IMG/VR virus record: IMGVR_UViG_3300009425_000025
Coordinates: 1 to 46,328 of that record
Source of the DNA: a virus
Strand: one strand, 5' to 3'
Length of the DNA stretch: 46,328 nucleotides
Shown: positions 30,301-42,800 of the stretch, piece by piece
Layout of the letters: each line of letters begins with the position of its first letter
How positions within the stretch are numbered: position 1 is the first letter of the stretch
Made by a program: the position numbers and the translations under genes
The notes under the pieces: model-generated
The model's database searches: none
The model's input: the letters and a program-made list of their open reading frames with translations, nothing else
What the model was told of the DNA's origin: nothing

Positions 30301-32721
30301 ATGGCTCTAGCACCTCAATTAAATTTTTCAGACACCTATGTTAGTGAGAATGGTTTAAAACCTAAGTTTCGCATAGAACACGAAGTTTATGGTAATTCAA
30401 CTCACATTATGTGGGTAACTATAGGATTAGCTAGCTCAAGCACTTATGTGCAACAGGATTTAGGTCTTTTAGGAACTGCTTACCCTTCTGCAAGAAGCGC
30501 ACATAACGTATCTGCTTGGTTAATGTCTCTGACTGGGCAGGCAGAATCTGATTCAATCGTCCGAATTTTATCCCCCACTAGAGTGCCATCGAATTTGGAA
30601 TTATGGACAAAAGATTTAACTGCTAACACAGAATATGTTATTCAGGGGTGGGTTAAGTATATAGGTCACGATGGTGGAGTACAAACTTTCAAACGAAGCG
30701 TAACTGTCGCAACAACCACATCGGATACATTTACAATGGGAACACAAGCCGTTCCTATTTATAAGGGAGTCGGTTCAAATGAGTATGTTTTTGCCAATAT
30801 TAATACCCAGAATTGTTCTGCTAGTATAATTCATCAACAGGGCATTGCTGATAATACTATAGATGGCTCAACTTATGCTTGGGCTACTGGTGTAGACTTA
30901 ACTGTTAGGGGGCATATTAGGTTTGCTAGTTCAACTACTATGTCTGATACTATACAGGGGACTACTTCATCTAATGAAACACGGCAATATTGGAGACTGA
31001 AAATAAAAAATTTAGTAAATAATAATATAACGTACTTCCCAAGCTCAACCACAGTTAATACCTTTTACCAAACAGCATTTCAAGACCCATTGGAAATTTC
31101 AGACGCTTCTTTTTTAACTTCATCTTCTTTTTCAATAAATGCTTCGGTGCAAGAACATCGATGTTCTGCCGCTACTATGACAATACAAGTTGCCACTAAT
31201 TCTAGTTTTACTGCTGGCTTAATAGACCATACTAGCTCACAACTAACTATTGGCGAATATGAAATCGATGAAACATTAACTGAGTCTACTGCTTTAACAT
31301 CATCGGAATTGCTCAATGGACATACTAAATATTGTCTAGTTACTGGATTAGCTGGTTCGACTGAATACTTTGTTAGGGCTAAAATAATTTCAACTAATGT
31401 ACCATCAACCGTCGCCTATTCAATAACGAGAAGAATTACAACGACTACAGTAAAACTGGCTGTAAAAACGCCATCAAAACATCAAGTTGGATACTTTTTT
31501 CAGGGCAACTTTACAGCATATAGAAAATTGGAAAAATTAGATATGCCAGAATTTTCCCCGTCTTGGAAGAGTGCTTGTATGATTAATAGCGTAGCATATT
31601 TAGGAAATGTTAAATATAAAGATACTGATGGCTCCATTGTCTATAAACCGGACCGAATATTAAAAAGTTTACCATTGCAAGTGGACACCTTTACTAAACA
31701 CAATTTTATAGACGTAGCAGTAGAAGACGGAGATGATATAATTGCATTAGAGTATATGGGAGAAAAACTTATGCAATTTAAAAAGAATAAATTGTATATA
31801 ATTAACGTAGGTGCTGAATATGAATATTTAGAAGCAACATTTGATGGCGTTGGAGTGTCGTCTCCATCAGCTGTGTGTAAACTTCCATATGGAGTGGCTT
31901 TTGTTAATCAGAGTGGGTGTTATATTTACGATGGTCAAAAGATTATAAATTTATTACAAAAAGAAGACAAGCACATTATAAATAAAAAAGTTTGGTCTGA
32001 TTTTATATCTGATAACTCGATGATTGGATACATACAAGAAAAAAACGTGCTATTGATTACTGATTCAGCTGGGTCAGTATCTGCTGGTAATTGTTACATA
32101 TTTGATATAGACGCAAAGTGTTGGCTTTATTATAAAGGGGGACTTCCAGCGAGCTTTAAAACAAACTTTATTACAGACACAACAGGAAAAACTCTATTTG
32201 CATCTGGTCTAAGTGGACACTATTATTATCCGCAAATTGAAGAAGGCGGGAATGATGAGTTTACTTACCAAACAAAAGAACTGGATTTTGGAGACCCAAC
32301 AAGCCTTAAAAAGATTTATGTAATAACAATATCGTATGCCAATGCTGGTATGCCCGACCAACCAATATTGACATATTCTACAGACTCTGGTAAAACATTT
32401 AAACATACCGAGACAGGTGGATTTCAAAATCATAATGAGAATACGGGTTGGTACAATGCTACATTTAAATTGCAAAGCCCAGACCTTACAACATATAATT
32501 ATCCAACTTGTAACACATTAATATTAAGAGTGTCTACAATGAATATTTTAGAGGGATACACCAATTTTCAATTAAATGAAATAAACGTAGAATTTAGAAA
32601 ACTCCATAAAAGGTTAACAGCCTCTACTATCGATACATCGACAGTAACTACTGGAACAACTAGTAATCCGTCAGTATCAGGTTTTGACCAAATGGCTATA
32701 CAGGGTGATGCCTCAGACTAA
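30301..32721 (+). CDS. Tail hub/propeller protein, second part, with fibronectin-like N-terminus
   Basis: An 806-residue protein whose ATG directly abuts the previous TAA. Residues about 1-390 look like two or more fibronectin-type beta domains (SSSTYVQ, LTANTEYVIQGWVKY; LAGSTEYFVRAKI is a classic Fn3 end). Residues about 400-690 (SPSWKSACMINSVAYLGNVK, DDIIALEYMGEKLMQFKKNK, LPYGVAFVNQSGCYIYDGQK) are beta-propeller blades. It probably completes the tail tip or closes the portal channel with the preceding protein. Confidence 0.6.
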   Translation: MALAPQLNFSDTYVSENGLKPKFRIEHEVYGNSTHIMWVTIGLASSSTYVQQDLGLLGTAYPSARSAHNVSAWLMSLTGQAESDSIVRILSPTRVPSNLELWTKDLTANTEYVIQGWVKYIGHDGGVQTFKRSVTVATTTSDTFTMGTQAVPIYKGVGSNEYVFANINTQNCSASIIHQQGIADNTIDGSTYAWATGVDLTVRGHIRFASSTTMSDTIQGTTSSNETRQYWRLKIKNLVNNNITYFPSSTTVNTFYQTAFQDPLEISDASFLTSSSFSINASVQEHRCSAATMTIQVATNSSFTAGLIDHTSSQLTIGEYEIDETLTESTALTSSELLNGHTKYCLVTGLAGSTEYFVRAKIISTNVPSTVAYSITRRITTTTVKLAVKTPSKHQVGYFFQGNFTAYRKLEKLDMPEFSPSWKSACMINSVAYLGNVKYKDTDGSIVYKPDRILKSLPLQVDTFTKHNFIDVAVEDGDDIIALEYMGEKLMQFKKNKLYIINVGAEYEYLEATFDGVGVSSPSAVCKLPYGVAFVNQSGCYIYDGQKIINLLQKEDKHIINKKVWSDFISDNSMIGYIQEKNVLLITDSAGSVSAGNCYIFDIDAKCWLYYKGGLPASFKTNFITDTTGKTLFASGLSGHYYYPQIEEGGNDEFTYQTKELDFGDPTSLKKIYVITISYANAGMPDQPILTYSTDSGKTFKHTETGGFQNHNENTGWYNATFKLQSPDLTTYNYPTCNTLILRVSTMNILEGYTNFQLNEINVEFRKLHKRLTASTIDTSTVTTGTTSNPSVSGFDQMAIQGDASD

Positions 32722-32963
32722 TGGTTGATTTTCTTAAACTATCGCCACTTGCTCAAGGTCTTAAAGGTGGAAATAAATTAAAATCCTTACTTTCAGGAAG
32801 GGTAAAAATAAGAAATGGTATGCCTAGCATAAAAAAAATGAAAGAAGGTCAGTCATTATACTGTAAAATTAAGGACAACATATACAATATTATCAAGTAT
32901 AAAGGTAAATTGTATAAGGTTAAATATGCAGAATCAACAGATATAGATAGTGAGGAAAATTAA
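32721..32963 (+). CDS. Small basic protein, unknown
   Basis: An 80-residue protein overlapping the previous stop by one base. Lys-rich, with SGRVKIRNGMPSIKKMKEGQ and a beta end NIYNIIKYKGKLYKVKYAES. By position it is a minor virion or assembly protein. No family recognised. Confidence 0.6.
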   Translation: MVDFLKLSPLAQGLKGGNKLKSLLSGRVKIRNGMPSIKKMKEGQSLYCKIKDNIYNIIKYKGKLYKVKYAESTDIDSEEN

Positions 32964-34415
32964 ATGGCTTATAAAGCACAGGCATCATTTTCATCTGGAG
33001 CAGTAGGAAATCCACTAGACGCATTAAACCAATTCAAAAAAGATATGGGCAGGGTTAAGGTAAATGATGTTTCTACTCAGCAATTACAACATATAGAAGA
33101 CAAAGATAATCAATTTAACAGGATTGTCGAGGGTGGAATGGATTTGGCTGCTACAGAAGTACCAGTTGGTATGGAAATGGTAAATGGTGAATCAGTACCA
33201 AAGACAGAACAATTTTGGAAAACTGCCAAAAGAGAAGTTACGCCATATGTTAAAGGAGCTGCTGCTAAGGTTGGTCAAATTGCTAGCGGTATTAAAAAGA
33301 AAGCATCTAGCCTCGGCAATTATATGGAAGCTAGAAAAGCTAATAACCTTACGAAAGAGATAGAAACTAGCCATTATGACCGCCCAATGAGCGAAGTTCA
33401 AGAAAACGAATGGAATCGGGAAGAAAACGACCAGCAGTTTGAATATATGAAACAGAGAAGGAATGAACTTGCAGCAGGAGAAGCTGACGAAGGATATTCT
33501 GGTGAAGGCGAAGAAAGATTTAAGAATCCATCTGGAATGAATCAAATTGGCGAAATGGAAGGTCGTGTGCCTGAAGATGGGCAGTCAAAAAATATTGATA
33601 CTGAAGGATACTATGACCCAAACTACGACTATGTTCAACAAACTAAAGACAAAGAAACAGAAAGGGTTGCAGAATTTCGCCAAAAACAGAAACAATTAAA
33701 ATGGGATAATGAAGACAGAGCAATAATGCTGAATGAATACGATAAGCTTACTAAGGAAGGGGAAATATTAGATGATAAAGCAAAGAAATCTGCTGAAGTT
33801 GTTGAACAAAATAAAAAAGTAGCAGATGGGAGAGGTGCTTTCATTAATGAGGCTGGAAAGTATAATAAAGACGGAAGTTTAAATAAAGACTATGAAGGAG
33901 GAAGTCTATATAATGCGAAAAATTACAATAAAGACGGGAGCATAAATACAGACTATATTGCCAAACAAGCAGCTGCTGGTGCTGTAACAGAAGAAGTTAT
34001 TAATGAGATTAAAGAATTAAAATACCAAAGCAAGATGTATGGAGATTGGGCAAAAGGAAAGGGTAACAATGCGGTTCGTTTAGCAGAATTGGGAAAGGAA
34101 AATGGTTTATCCGAAAAACAGAATAATGAGTTACGTTCAGCCGTTGATAAGTATAAAAAAGACCACCCAAAAGCTGCAGAAGAGGCTATTGAAGCATTTG
34201 AAGCAGCTTATTACAAATCCCTATCAGGCAGGAAAAAGAAGAAAATAAATTTAAAGAAAAAAACAATTCCTAAGCGTAAAGTATCTGGTGGGGCAAAACA
34301 GACTGAAGAGTCTGGGCAGGAATATTCAGACAGAGTGTACGGAAAAAGTATCTACAGAAAAAAGAACTTCACACTCCCACGACAGTCTGCGGAAGGATAT
34401 ATAAATAATGAGTAA
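32964..34415 (+). CDS. Putative internal virion/ejection protein
   Basis: A 483-residue, highly charged, mostly helical protein with GAGGAAAATTAA before its ATG. It has long coiled-coil stretches (DKETERVAEFRQKQKQLKWD), a duplicated YNKDGSxNxDY element (about 305-335) and a strongly basic end (GRKKKKINLKKKTIPKRKV). Three such helical genes before a giant protein resemble ejection-protein clusters of podoviruses (T7 gp14-16, P22 gp7/16/20). The role is inferred from order and composition. Confidence 0.5.
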   Translation: MAYKAQASFSSGAVGNPLDALNQFKKDMGRVKVNDVSTQQLQHIEDKDNQFNRIVEGGMDLAATEVPVGMEMVNGESVPKTEQFWKTAKREVTPYVKGAAAKVGQIASGIKKKASSLGNYMEARKANNLTKEIETSHYDRPMSEVQENEWNREENDQQFEYMKQRRNELAAGEADEGYSGEGEERFKNPSGMNQIGEMEGRVPEDGQSKNIDTEGYYDPNYDYVQQTKDKETERVAEFRQKQKQLKWDNEDRAIMLNEYDKLTKEGEILDDKAKKSAEVVEQNKKVADGRGAFINEAGKYNKDGSLNKDYEGGSLYNAKNYNKDGSINTDYIAKQAAAGAVTEEVINEIKELKYQSKMYGDWAKGKGNNAVRLAELGKENGLSEKQNNELRSAVDKYKKDHPKAAEEAIEAFEAAYYKSLSGRKKKKINLKKKTIPKRKVSGGAKQTEESGQEYSDRVYGKSIYRKKNFTLPRQSAEGYINNE

Positions 34416-35676
34416 AACTCAAGCTAAAAAAGAATTGTCTGGTATGGCACTTAAACTGAAGCTTCAGAAAAAAGCTATCAAGTATTTACAAGAAAGATAT
34501 GATAAAAAGAAGGCATTGGCTAATTCTGACCTATGGAGTCCAGAAGAGCAAATATACAATGAATTAAAACATTTTGATGGCAAAGATATTATGCCAAATA
34601 GAGATGTCCCAAGTCCAGAGGAAGGAATCTTAGAGGATATAGAAAACTTTGAAGATAACCCGAAGTTGAAAGATAGGTCAACGTGGGAGTATATGAAAGA
34701 TGAAATGAAAGAAAAACCATTACTGGAACAATTAAAAGACGTAGGCAAGGGATATGGCAAGATGTTTCAACAAGCGAAAGATATGAAAGTAATGGTCCCG
34801 AAAAGTGAGGAAAGGGTAGGCAAAACGACACAGCAAGAGAAAGGTTACTCAAATAAAGCAAAGAATGCTATGAAAATAGCAATGAAGTCACAAGGCAAAC
34901 AAGATGACCACCTATATAAAGCCTCAAACGGTGAAGAATGGGAGGTAAATGCCGATGAATTTAAATACCTGAACTCTGACAAGGATGGCGGACAAAAGGA
35001 CCGTGAAGGCGTTATTGAGAAAATTGGGTCTGGCGATATAAACCCAGAAACCGGAAGGCGAAGATTCTTTGTTATAACTGGAAGCGTTTTACTTGCTGCT
35101 GCCGCTACGGGGGCAATAGTTAAGGGAGTTCAGGGCTGGAACAAAAGACGTAAACAGAGAAATGCTTTAAAAACCCAAGATAAAGAATACAATAAGAAGA
35201 TAGCCGAAGCAGAAGCAGCTAAAAAAGAAGGCTATGAAAATGAAATGGAATTGCAGGGTGAGATGAGGGCGCAAGCTAAAATGCAATCAAATGCAGAGTT
35301 TGATGCCTTTGCTAATGAAGCAAGTAGTTCAATAGCAAAAGTAGGGGATATGTCTAAGAAACAAAAAGGACTGCAAACAGGGGTCGTAGCTCAAAGCAAC
35401 GAAGTTCAAGATAAATTAATCACAGATGCTGGTATAAATAAAAACAGAATGACTACAATGGCATATGGAAATTTGGACAGAAAATCAAAAAGTAATTTTA
35501 GTGAGATACGAAAATCATCTAAGTCAATAATAGACGACTTGAAAGCAGGAAAAGCAAATGTCAACACAGCAATAGCTAATACAAAGGGAATTGCAAATGT
35601 CTTAGAAGATGGGATTTCTGGGGCTAGCACAGGATTAAAGTTTGCAACTACGTTTGGAACTATGCCCGGTGCGTAA
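34408..35676 (+). CDS. Putative internal virion protein with a membrane segment
   Basis: A 422-residue helical protein overlapping the previous gene by eight bases. A hydrophobic segment FFVITGSVLLAAAATGAIVK at about 214-233 is followed by a basic patch (GWNKRRKQR) and a coiled coil rich in Glu/Ala/Lys. A membrane-inserting helix in an otherwise soluble virion protein fits a DNA-ejection channel component. Inferred from position and topology. Confidence 0.5.
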   Translation: MSKTQAKKELSGMALKLKLQKKAIKYLQERYDKKKALANSDLWSPEEQIYNELKHFDGKDIMPNRDVPSPEEGILEDIENFEDNPKLKDRSTWEYMKDEMKEKPLLEQLKDVGKGYGKMFQQAKDMKVMVPKSEERVGKTTQQEKGYSNKAKNAMKIAMKSQGKQDDHLYKASNGEEWEVNADEFKYLNSDKDGGQKDREGVIEKIGSGDINPETGRRRFFVITGSVLLAAAATGAIVKGVQGWNKRRKQRNALKTQDKEYNKKIAEAEAAKKEGYENEMELQGEMRAQAKMQSNAEFDAFANEASSSIAKVGDMSKKQKGLQTGVVAQSNEVQDKLITDAGINKNRMTTMAYGNLDRKSKSNFSEIRKSSKSIIDDLKAGKANVNTAIANTKGIANVLEDGISGASTGLKFATTFGTMPGA

Positions 35677-35691
35677 TAAAGGAAAACTAAT

Positions 35692-36825
35692 ATGAGCCAA
35701 TCATCATATCAACAAGGTCAAAGGTCCAGAGGGTCCGTGCAATCTTCAACAGACGAATGGGTAAAAAAGCAAAATGCAATAATAAAGGCTAACCAGCCCG
35801 GTGCTGAAAAAGTATCATACACTCAACGCAAAGGTTCCGACGTAGCGAAAGACGTTCGATTTAGAGATATGGATATTGAGGAAAGCAATATATACGAAGA
35901 ATCCAGCACAGGAAAAATCACCGAATCAGCACTAACGAAAGATGCCCCTGTTGGTCCTAAACTTAAAGCCACAGAATCCAAGGACGACCTTTATCATAAT
36001 CTTACTAGCGTTGACCCTACTACTAATGATTTTAAAAGCTGGTCTAAATTAAGCGAAGCAGGTGAGGAAGTTGAGACAAGATTTGAAGACGTAGCTACAA
36101 GAATGTTCTCTCAGGATGAAACGGGGAAATATCACTATACAGGAGGTGTGTGGGATAAGCTAAGAGGTCAATCTAGCCAAATAGCGGACCCAAGAAATAC
36201 AGGAGATTTGGAGTTTTTAAATACAATAAAAAGCGAATGGGGTGGAGGTGCAGAAGCTCAACAATTTGATTTATCTATGTCTAATGTAGAAAGGGCAAGA
36301 GATATTGTAGAGAGAACAGTCTTTAACTTTAAAACTAAAAAGCTAGAGTATGTCCCGACGGAAAAAGATAGGAATAAATCTGGAGTCGTCTTAAACGATA
36401 TTATTAATTTTTCAGCAAAAGGTGTTAAGAACAGCACAATAAAAAGAGGTGATTATGAAACTTGGTTCAATCAAACTTCGTATGATGGTAAGAACCAAAA
36501 CAAAGATGGAAAGACTCTTCGTACTATGCCAGTTGACTTGCCATTATATGTGGTACAAGCCAACGAAGATGGTCTTTTTACTTTTGTCAAAAATCCAAAC
36601 ATACCCGGTCTTGACGAATATTTAAAGACACAAGAGCATTTTAAGACAGATGCCGCAAGATTAAATAGCGTACTTTCTGTAAAACAGAAAAGGATAGGTG
36701 ATTTAAACCCAGCATTGTTCCAAACTATGATAAATGACAATAAGAGTGTTAAGGGAGTGTCCCCTTCTGATTATACTACTAGAGCTAAAAGTTTAATCAC
36801 CGATTTTCAGCTAGATATCGATTAA
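35692..36825 (+). CDS. Putative virion protein, 377 residues
   Basis: AAAGGAAAA precedes ATG 35692. Soluble, polar, with a FKSWSKLSEAGEEVETRFED helix and a beta-rich C-terminal half (LPLYVVQANEDGLFTFVKNP). It lies between the ejection-like genes and the giant gene and ends three bases before it. Possibly a chaperone or component of the ejection complex. Confidence 0.5.
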   Translation: MSQSSYQQGQRSRGSVQSSTDEWVKKQNAIIKANQPGAEKVSYTQRKGSDVAKDVRFRDMDIEESNIYEESSTGKITESALTKDAPVGPKLKATESKDDLYHNLTSVDPTTNDFKSWSKLSEAGEEVETRFEDVATRMFSQDETGKYHYTGGVWDKLRGQSSQIADPRNTGDLEFLNTIKSEWGGGAEAQQFDLSMSNVERARDIVERTVFNFKTKKLEYVPTEKDRNKSGVVLNDIINFSAKGVKNSTIKRGDYETWFNQTSYDGKNQNKDGKTLRTMPVDLPLYVVQANEDGLFTFVKNPNIPGLDEYLKTQEHFKTDAARLNSVLSVKQKRIGDLNPALFQTMINDNKSVKGVSPSDYTTRAKSLITDFQLDID

Positions 36826-36827
36826 AG

Positions 36828-39800
36828 ATGCCAAAAAAAATCACAATAAAGAATGCTGCGGCTCAAGTAAGAGAGCATTTAAAAAATAAAGACTCAGATT
36901 GGTATGATAAATCTGGAATAGCTGACAGCTCTGACGAGTATGTTGCTTATGAAATACTTGGGAAAAGCGAATCAGATTTCCTACAGGAAGATGCTAGCAC
37001 GACTGCTACCACAAAGCAACCTGTTGATAATACTGTACTTACCGAACAGCCAGATGTTATTAAAGATGTTGTATCGGACACCAGCACAACAAAGCTAGCA
37101 CCATCAGACACATCTACAATCGAGTCTGGTAATGACTTAGGTCCATTAACTTCTACGGCTCCATTACCGAAGTTTCCATTTAGCTCATTTTTGGATACGA
37201 ACAACCCTGCCGAGCAGTTATTAAATGAAGAGTTGAAGTCAACTGTTGCTAATAGTCAATTTGAAGATGAACAGGGAAACATTGTTGATTTAACATCTAA
37301 GGAAGTATTCTCACCAACAAGTCCAGATTCAAACAGCTATAGACTATCCCATACTGTAGACGACCTAGATTACCAAGAAACTGTTAAAGCAGCAGAAGAT
37401 GGGAAAATAGCCCCTACTGATAAGTTAACAGGATTAGTAGGCAAAAAAGAAGAAGTCCCATTTGATACTGCAAACTCTGAACTGAATAGGAAAAACTTAC
37501 TTGCAGCCAATGAAGATGTGGTAGAGACAAGTCGTGATAGCATTTTAAAGCATCCTAATGGGGAACCTTTAAAAGTAAAGCTAGCAGAGACAGCAGCTAG
37601 GCGGTTTGAGTCAGCATACACAGAATTAGAAGGAAAGGGGATTGAGTTACAAGTGTCGTCTGCGCTAGTGCCATATAATGTGCAAATGCAAAACTATCAA
37701 AGATATTTAGAGAATAAAAAAGCAGGTAAAAATGTGGCTTTTGTTGCACATCCTGATTCTTCTTTCCATACAGCTGGTTATGCTGTCGATTTAGCTAGAG
37801 ATGGCAGAGATGGCAAGTTTGGAATGGAAGAAAATATAGAAGAAATAGCAGAAGTTATGAAGAGACACGGGTGGAACCAGCACCCAGATGAGTGGTGGCA
37901 TTTCTCAGTTGACCGCCTTGATAGAGTTTTAAATCCAAAAGAAGAAGACAAAAGTGGTGTAGTTGATTTAAAACAAACAAAAGAAGAAGATGCGCTTGAT
38001 ATTATAAGTATTGAGCCTACTAATTTTACAGAGTTAGAGCTTTGGGAGTCTGAAGATGGAAAAATTAAATTATTTGATGGAGGTATGTCTCAGGCTCAGA
38101 TATTAGACTATCATATAGAGGAAAGCCATCCTGAAATAGCTAATATAATCACTAAAGCTGGAATATCTTTAAATGTTGACAAACCGGGTATATTTGGAAA
38201 CCGTATTGACGCAACTACTACTGCTCAGATAATGTTTAAAGATATGGACCCTGAACTTATAAAAAAGGCTAAAAAACAATTTCAAACACAGCTGAGAGAG
38301 GAATGGCTAGCGTCAAGCCCAAAAATTGACCCACTAACAAACAATTATGAGCTTACGCCAGAACAGTATAAAAAGATTTATGACAATCAAATAAGTGGCT
38401 CAAAAAAGATTGGTGAATCATTTTTGCCAGATAACTGGGGATTTGCTTGGAAAAGAGTTTTTACTAGAGCTTACGACAACTCTTTATCTGGTAATATCTA
38501 TGCTCAGAGACATAATCTACAAATGTCTCACATAAGCACTATAGACAATATGCTAGTATCAAAAGGTGTTATGCCCGAATTAAACAATTTTGAAAACGGA
38601 ATGGCTGCTGTTCTAACTTTTATGATGCCGTATGATGCTACATTAATGGCTGCTGTACTAGCTTCTTCTGGACCAGTAGCGGCTGCTGCTATGAAAACCC
38701 CCGCTGGAATCCCGACTGTGAGATGGTTGACTAATTTTGCCGTTAAGCACGGAGCTGCAAAAGGGAAGAACGCAGAAACGGTAGTAAGGAAAATAGTCAG
38801 GCACGCAATGACGCTTGAGAATGGCGTTGGTCTTTTTAGGGCATCTCAAGTTTTTGGCTTATACGATGCGTCTTTGACAGCATCTGTTCAACCTTGGGGC
38901 GAAGACCCAGTAATGATAAACAAGCTAGATTCTTTAGGCAATCTAACATTTGACGAATCCGGTAGACCTTATCAGGAAGTTGACCCAAACAGTAAGGGAA
39001 GTAAGATATGGGCAGCTTATTTACACGGAATGGGTATGGGGGCGTTACTACATTCAACCAATATATTTATTGGTAAGCCAATCGCAAATAGGATGCTAAA
39101 ATCCGACCTTCCATATTTTTTAAATAACAGAGCTACTCAAACTATTGCCTCAGTAATTCCAGAATGGCTTGTATTTACGGGTGCGTCTTATAAAGACGCT
39201 GATAAGCACGCAAGAACAGGTGTTAGACATCAGCTAAATGTAGAAGGCAATCTTAATCCTACTAATGAGGAAGTGAATGCACGATACCAAGAACAAGGCG
39301 GAAGTCTAAAAACGGCAAAGCAGTCGGCTATAGACGCTGCTTCTTTTATACTGATAATGAGGTCAATGAGTGCGGCTTTCCCGGCAACAATGAAGGCTTT
39401 ACAGAAACCAGAGATATCTATAGCTAAAAAACAGGCACTTGCTCAAAAAGTACACAACGCCCATATCAAAAACCCTGAAAAACCATTAGCCGATATTATA
39501 ATAGAGGTGGGGAGATTAGAGGGAATAAATATGGAAGGGGAAGTTGGTACGCATTCATTGCACAACATTCAAAACTTAAAAATAGGCAAAGACGGAAAGC
39601 CTATATTTAATCCAGAAATATATCCAGAGATAGAAGTAAGAAAAATCGCAGAAGCAATGGGCATTAAAGAACACAAAAAAATACCCATAAAAGAGCTAAT
39701 AGAGCAGGTCTATGAATTAGACCAGAGGATGTTCAAAGAGTTTGTTTTGAAAAAGTATCAGCAGCAAGAATTAGATAAAGTTGGAGACAGAAAAGGGTTA

Positions 39801-42800
39801 TCTGAAATAGATAAAGCAAATCATATAATAGATGCTGAAAAAATTATTAATGATAAAAATATTTCTCCAGAAAAAGCAGCAAAGCTACTAGTAGAAGAAC
39901 AATTAGAATTTGGCTTTACTCCATTAGAATCCTCTGCATCAATTAAGAAAATTACATCATCCGTAAAAAAACAAATTGTAGAAGTTGAAGTTAAAGAACC
40001 CCTTGCTCCAAAAGAGACAGTAAAAACTCCTATTAAAAAGCCATTAACAGCAAAACAAAAAGCAACAAAAGCAGCAAAAGTAGCCAAAGCCGAGTCAAAT
40101 AAAATAGAAAAAGAAGAAAGAGTAAAGACTAGAGCAGAAAAAAAGAAGATTGATGCGATTAACAAATCCGCACAAAAGCAATTAGAAAAAATTCAGGCTC
40201 AAGTAGAGGAAGCAGTTTTTTTACAAGAGAATAACATAAAGCAAGTTGACGTAAAAAGCTCTAAGGACATAAAAAAGCCACACGGATTTAAAGAATTAAC
40301 AGAAATAATAGACGGGAAAGAAGTCCCCCTAATGGGTGGAATCTTTAAGGGGAAAAAAGTATTTGATAATATAGCGCAGTTTGAGGCTTGGAGAGCAAAA
40401 TTGCCTAAGAAATTTAGTGATACTGTTGCCGTTTTAGTCAAGAAAGCTCAGGGTGGCAAAGTAACAGCACAAGCATTTGTAAAATCTACACCTGATGTAA
40501 AGATGGTAGGCGGGAAAGAAACAAAGGGTCCGGGTTTAGTTGACAAACAGCGACACCAAATGGATGCCGAGTATGCTTTAGCTATGACTAGACTAGAAGA
40601 TTTTGGAGACGTTAGGCAGTTGAGAGACCCTAGCCGTCAGGCATACGGGCAAATGGAGAAGTGTTATGAGTATGTTCAACAGATAGACATACTCCAAAAG
40701 CAAAGAATCAATATGAATCAAGAATTATTAGAATATCAATTAAGAAAAAAGTCTAAACCAATAGGTGAATTTGAACTACAGTATGAAATTAATCCCGGAA
40801 AAGAATACATCATAGCCTTAAAAAACAGCGCACACGCAACAAATGCCACTATAAAATCTCACAAGAGACAAATTAACAGGATATTATCTAACGAAGTTCT
40901 TGCAAAAAATATTTCTAAAAAGATGATACTTCTTTCTAAGAAAATGGGAGTTGAATTAACAAACCCCAAAGCTACTGCAAAGGGATTTATTGATTGGAGT
41001 GGGGGAAAAAAGCCAGACACAATGAATCAGACAGTTTTAGATTTGTTAAAAGAAGATATAATAATTGACTTAACAGAATACGTCTCAAGGGCTTTTTCTA
41101 AATCAAACAAGTCTTTAGCGCAACTTAGTCCTACTGAAATTGGGAGGATGCTAGCAGAGCATCACGGATTGCCTAAGAAAACAGTTACTGATGTTATAAA
41201 GTCCATAGGTATGGAGGACGTACGGAGATTAATAAGAGCTGAACAAACCGCAGCTACTATAGAAAAAATGAATCTGCGCCCGATTGACAAGACACTACCA
41301 GAAAGTACGGTTCCAGTTACTAAAGAAATGCAAAGCGTATTAAAAATATATGCAAAACATTTTAATATTGACATAGAGAAAGCTGGTATGCTTTTAGAGC
41401 TTGTTGATTCTATGGAGGGTACTAAACCAAACAATGTTCCCGGTATATTAGACGCTAAAATTGTTAGACCAACTGCAACATTTGAACAACAAATAGAAAG
41501 GCTAGGCAACCCGAAGAAGTTGGCAAAGATAGATGAATTATGGACTGCTCTACACAACTATCCTAGGGGCGGTAAAGATGCTTTGACTGGCTTTAAGGAA
41601 GCATTTGATGACCTACCGCTTGTTGCTGTATATAATAATATGAAAATGGCTCAGTCAATAATGGCGAACTTGGACAAACCTAAAGTACATTCTAAAACTT
41701 TTGAAAAAGACCACGAAGCAGCTTTAAATAAACATCAAGCAATTTCGCAAACAGTAGAAAACTTTGACTCAACAATAGGTTCTACGCTAAGGAATATTGG
41801 GAATATAGGTTTCACCGATAAGATGTTGCAAAAAATGTCAGGCAAGTTTGGAATAGATATGACGGATGACCGTTTTCAAATATTAACAAATAACAAAAGG
41901 TTTAATCCTGAAGGAAGAGACAAGAATTTTAAACCAACATCTGCGCCAGAAATCATAATAGACCAAATATTAAATGCGGGAGAAGCGGGATTGGAATGGT
42001 ATAGAGCTATGTTGTTAATGTCTTTCGGTCCAACTGTTAAAGCTGTTTTTGGAGACACTATGCACTCTTTTGGTATGAGGGCTGTTGATGGAATTGATAG
42101 AATGGTATTTAGAACTGGGAAAAACTCTACAATCTCAAAATTAGACGCACTTGATAAGAAGTATAAAGGTAATGCCCTAATAGAGGCAAAAACAAAAGTT
42201 CTTAGAGAAGCTGTGGATTCAGGAAAGCTAACCAACGAGTGGTTTGAGATGGAATATGCAGACATAGCGGAAAAAAGAACCTATAAGATGTTGAGGGATG
42301 AGACAAAAACCATAATGATGGAGATGCTTGCGGATGGCTCAGAACTAAACCCATTAATTGGATTAGAGTGGAGAGCAGGAAGCGCAGGAATATCTTCAAA
42401 CTTACAACGATACTCGTCTAATCCTAACTCACCTGCTACTAAAGGGCTAAAAATATTTGATGCAGCAGTAAATGCGACAGGTCTAGTAGTTAGAGGCTGG
42501 GGTCAAAACTGGATGGGGGCGATTGATAACGCATATAGGCAGCCATTTAAAATGAGAGAATTTCACAGGCTTGCTATGCACGAGGGAATAACTGATTTCA
42601 TAAAATTGAATGAGGGCAAAGTACCTGATATGAGAAAATTAAAAGACAGAAATCAGGTTATGGAAAATGTCGATAATATTCTCAAGGACACAACTGGGAA
42701 ACAGTATATTAGAATAAGTGAATCTGCCAATGCTTATGCCTCTAGAGTTACATTCCAAGATAAATTTTATTCAGATTTTGCACAAAAATTGTCTTCATTT

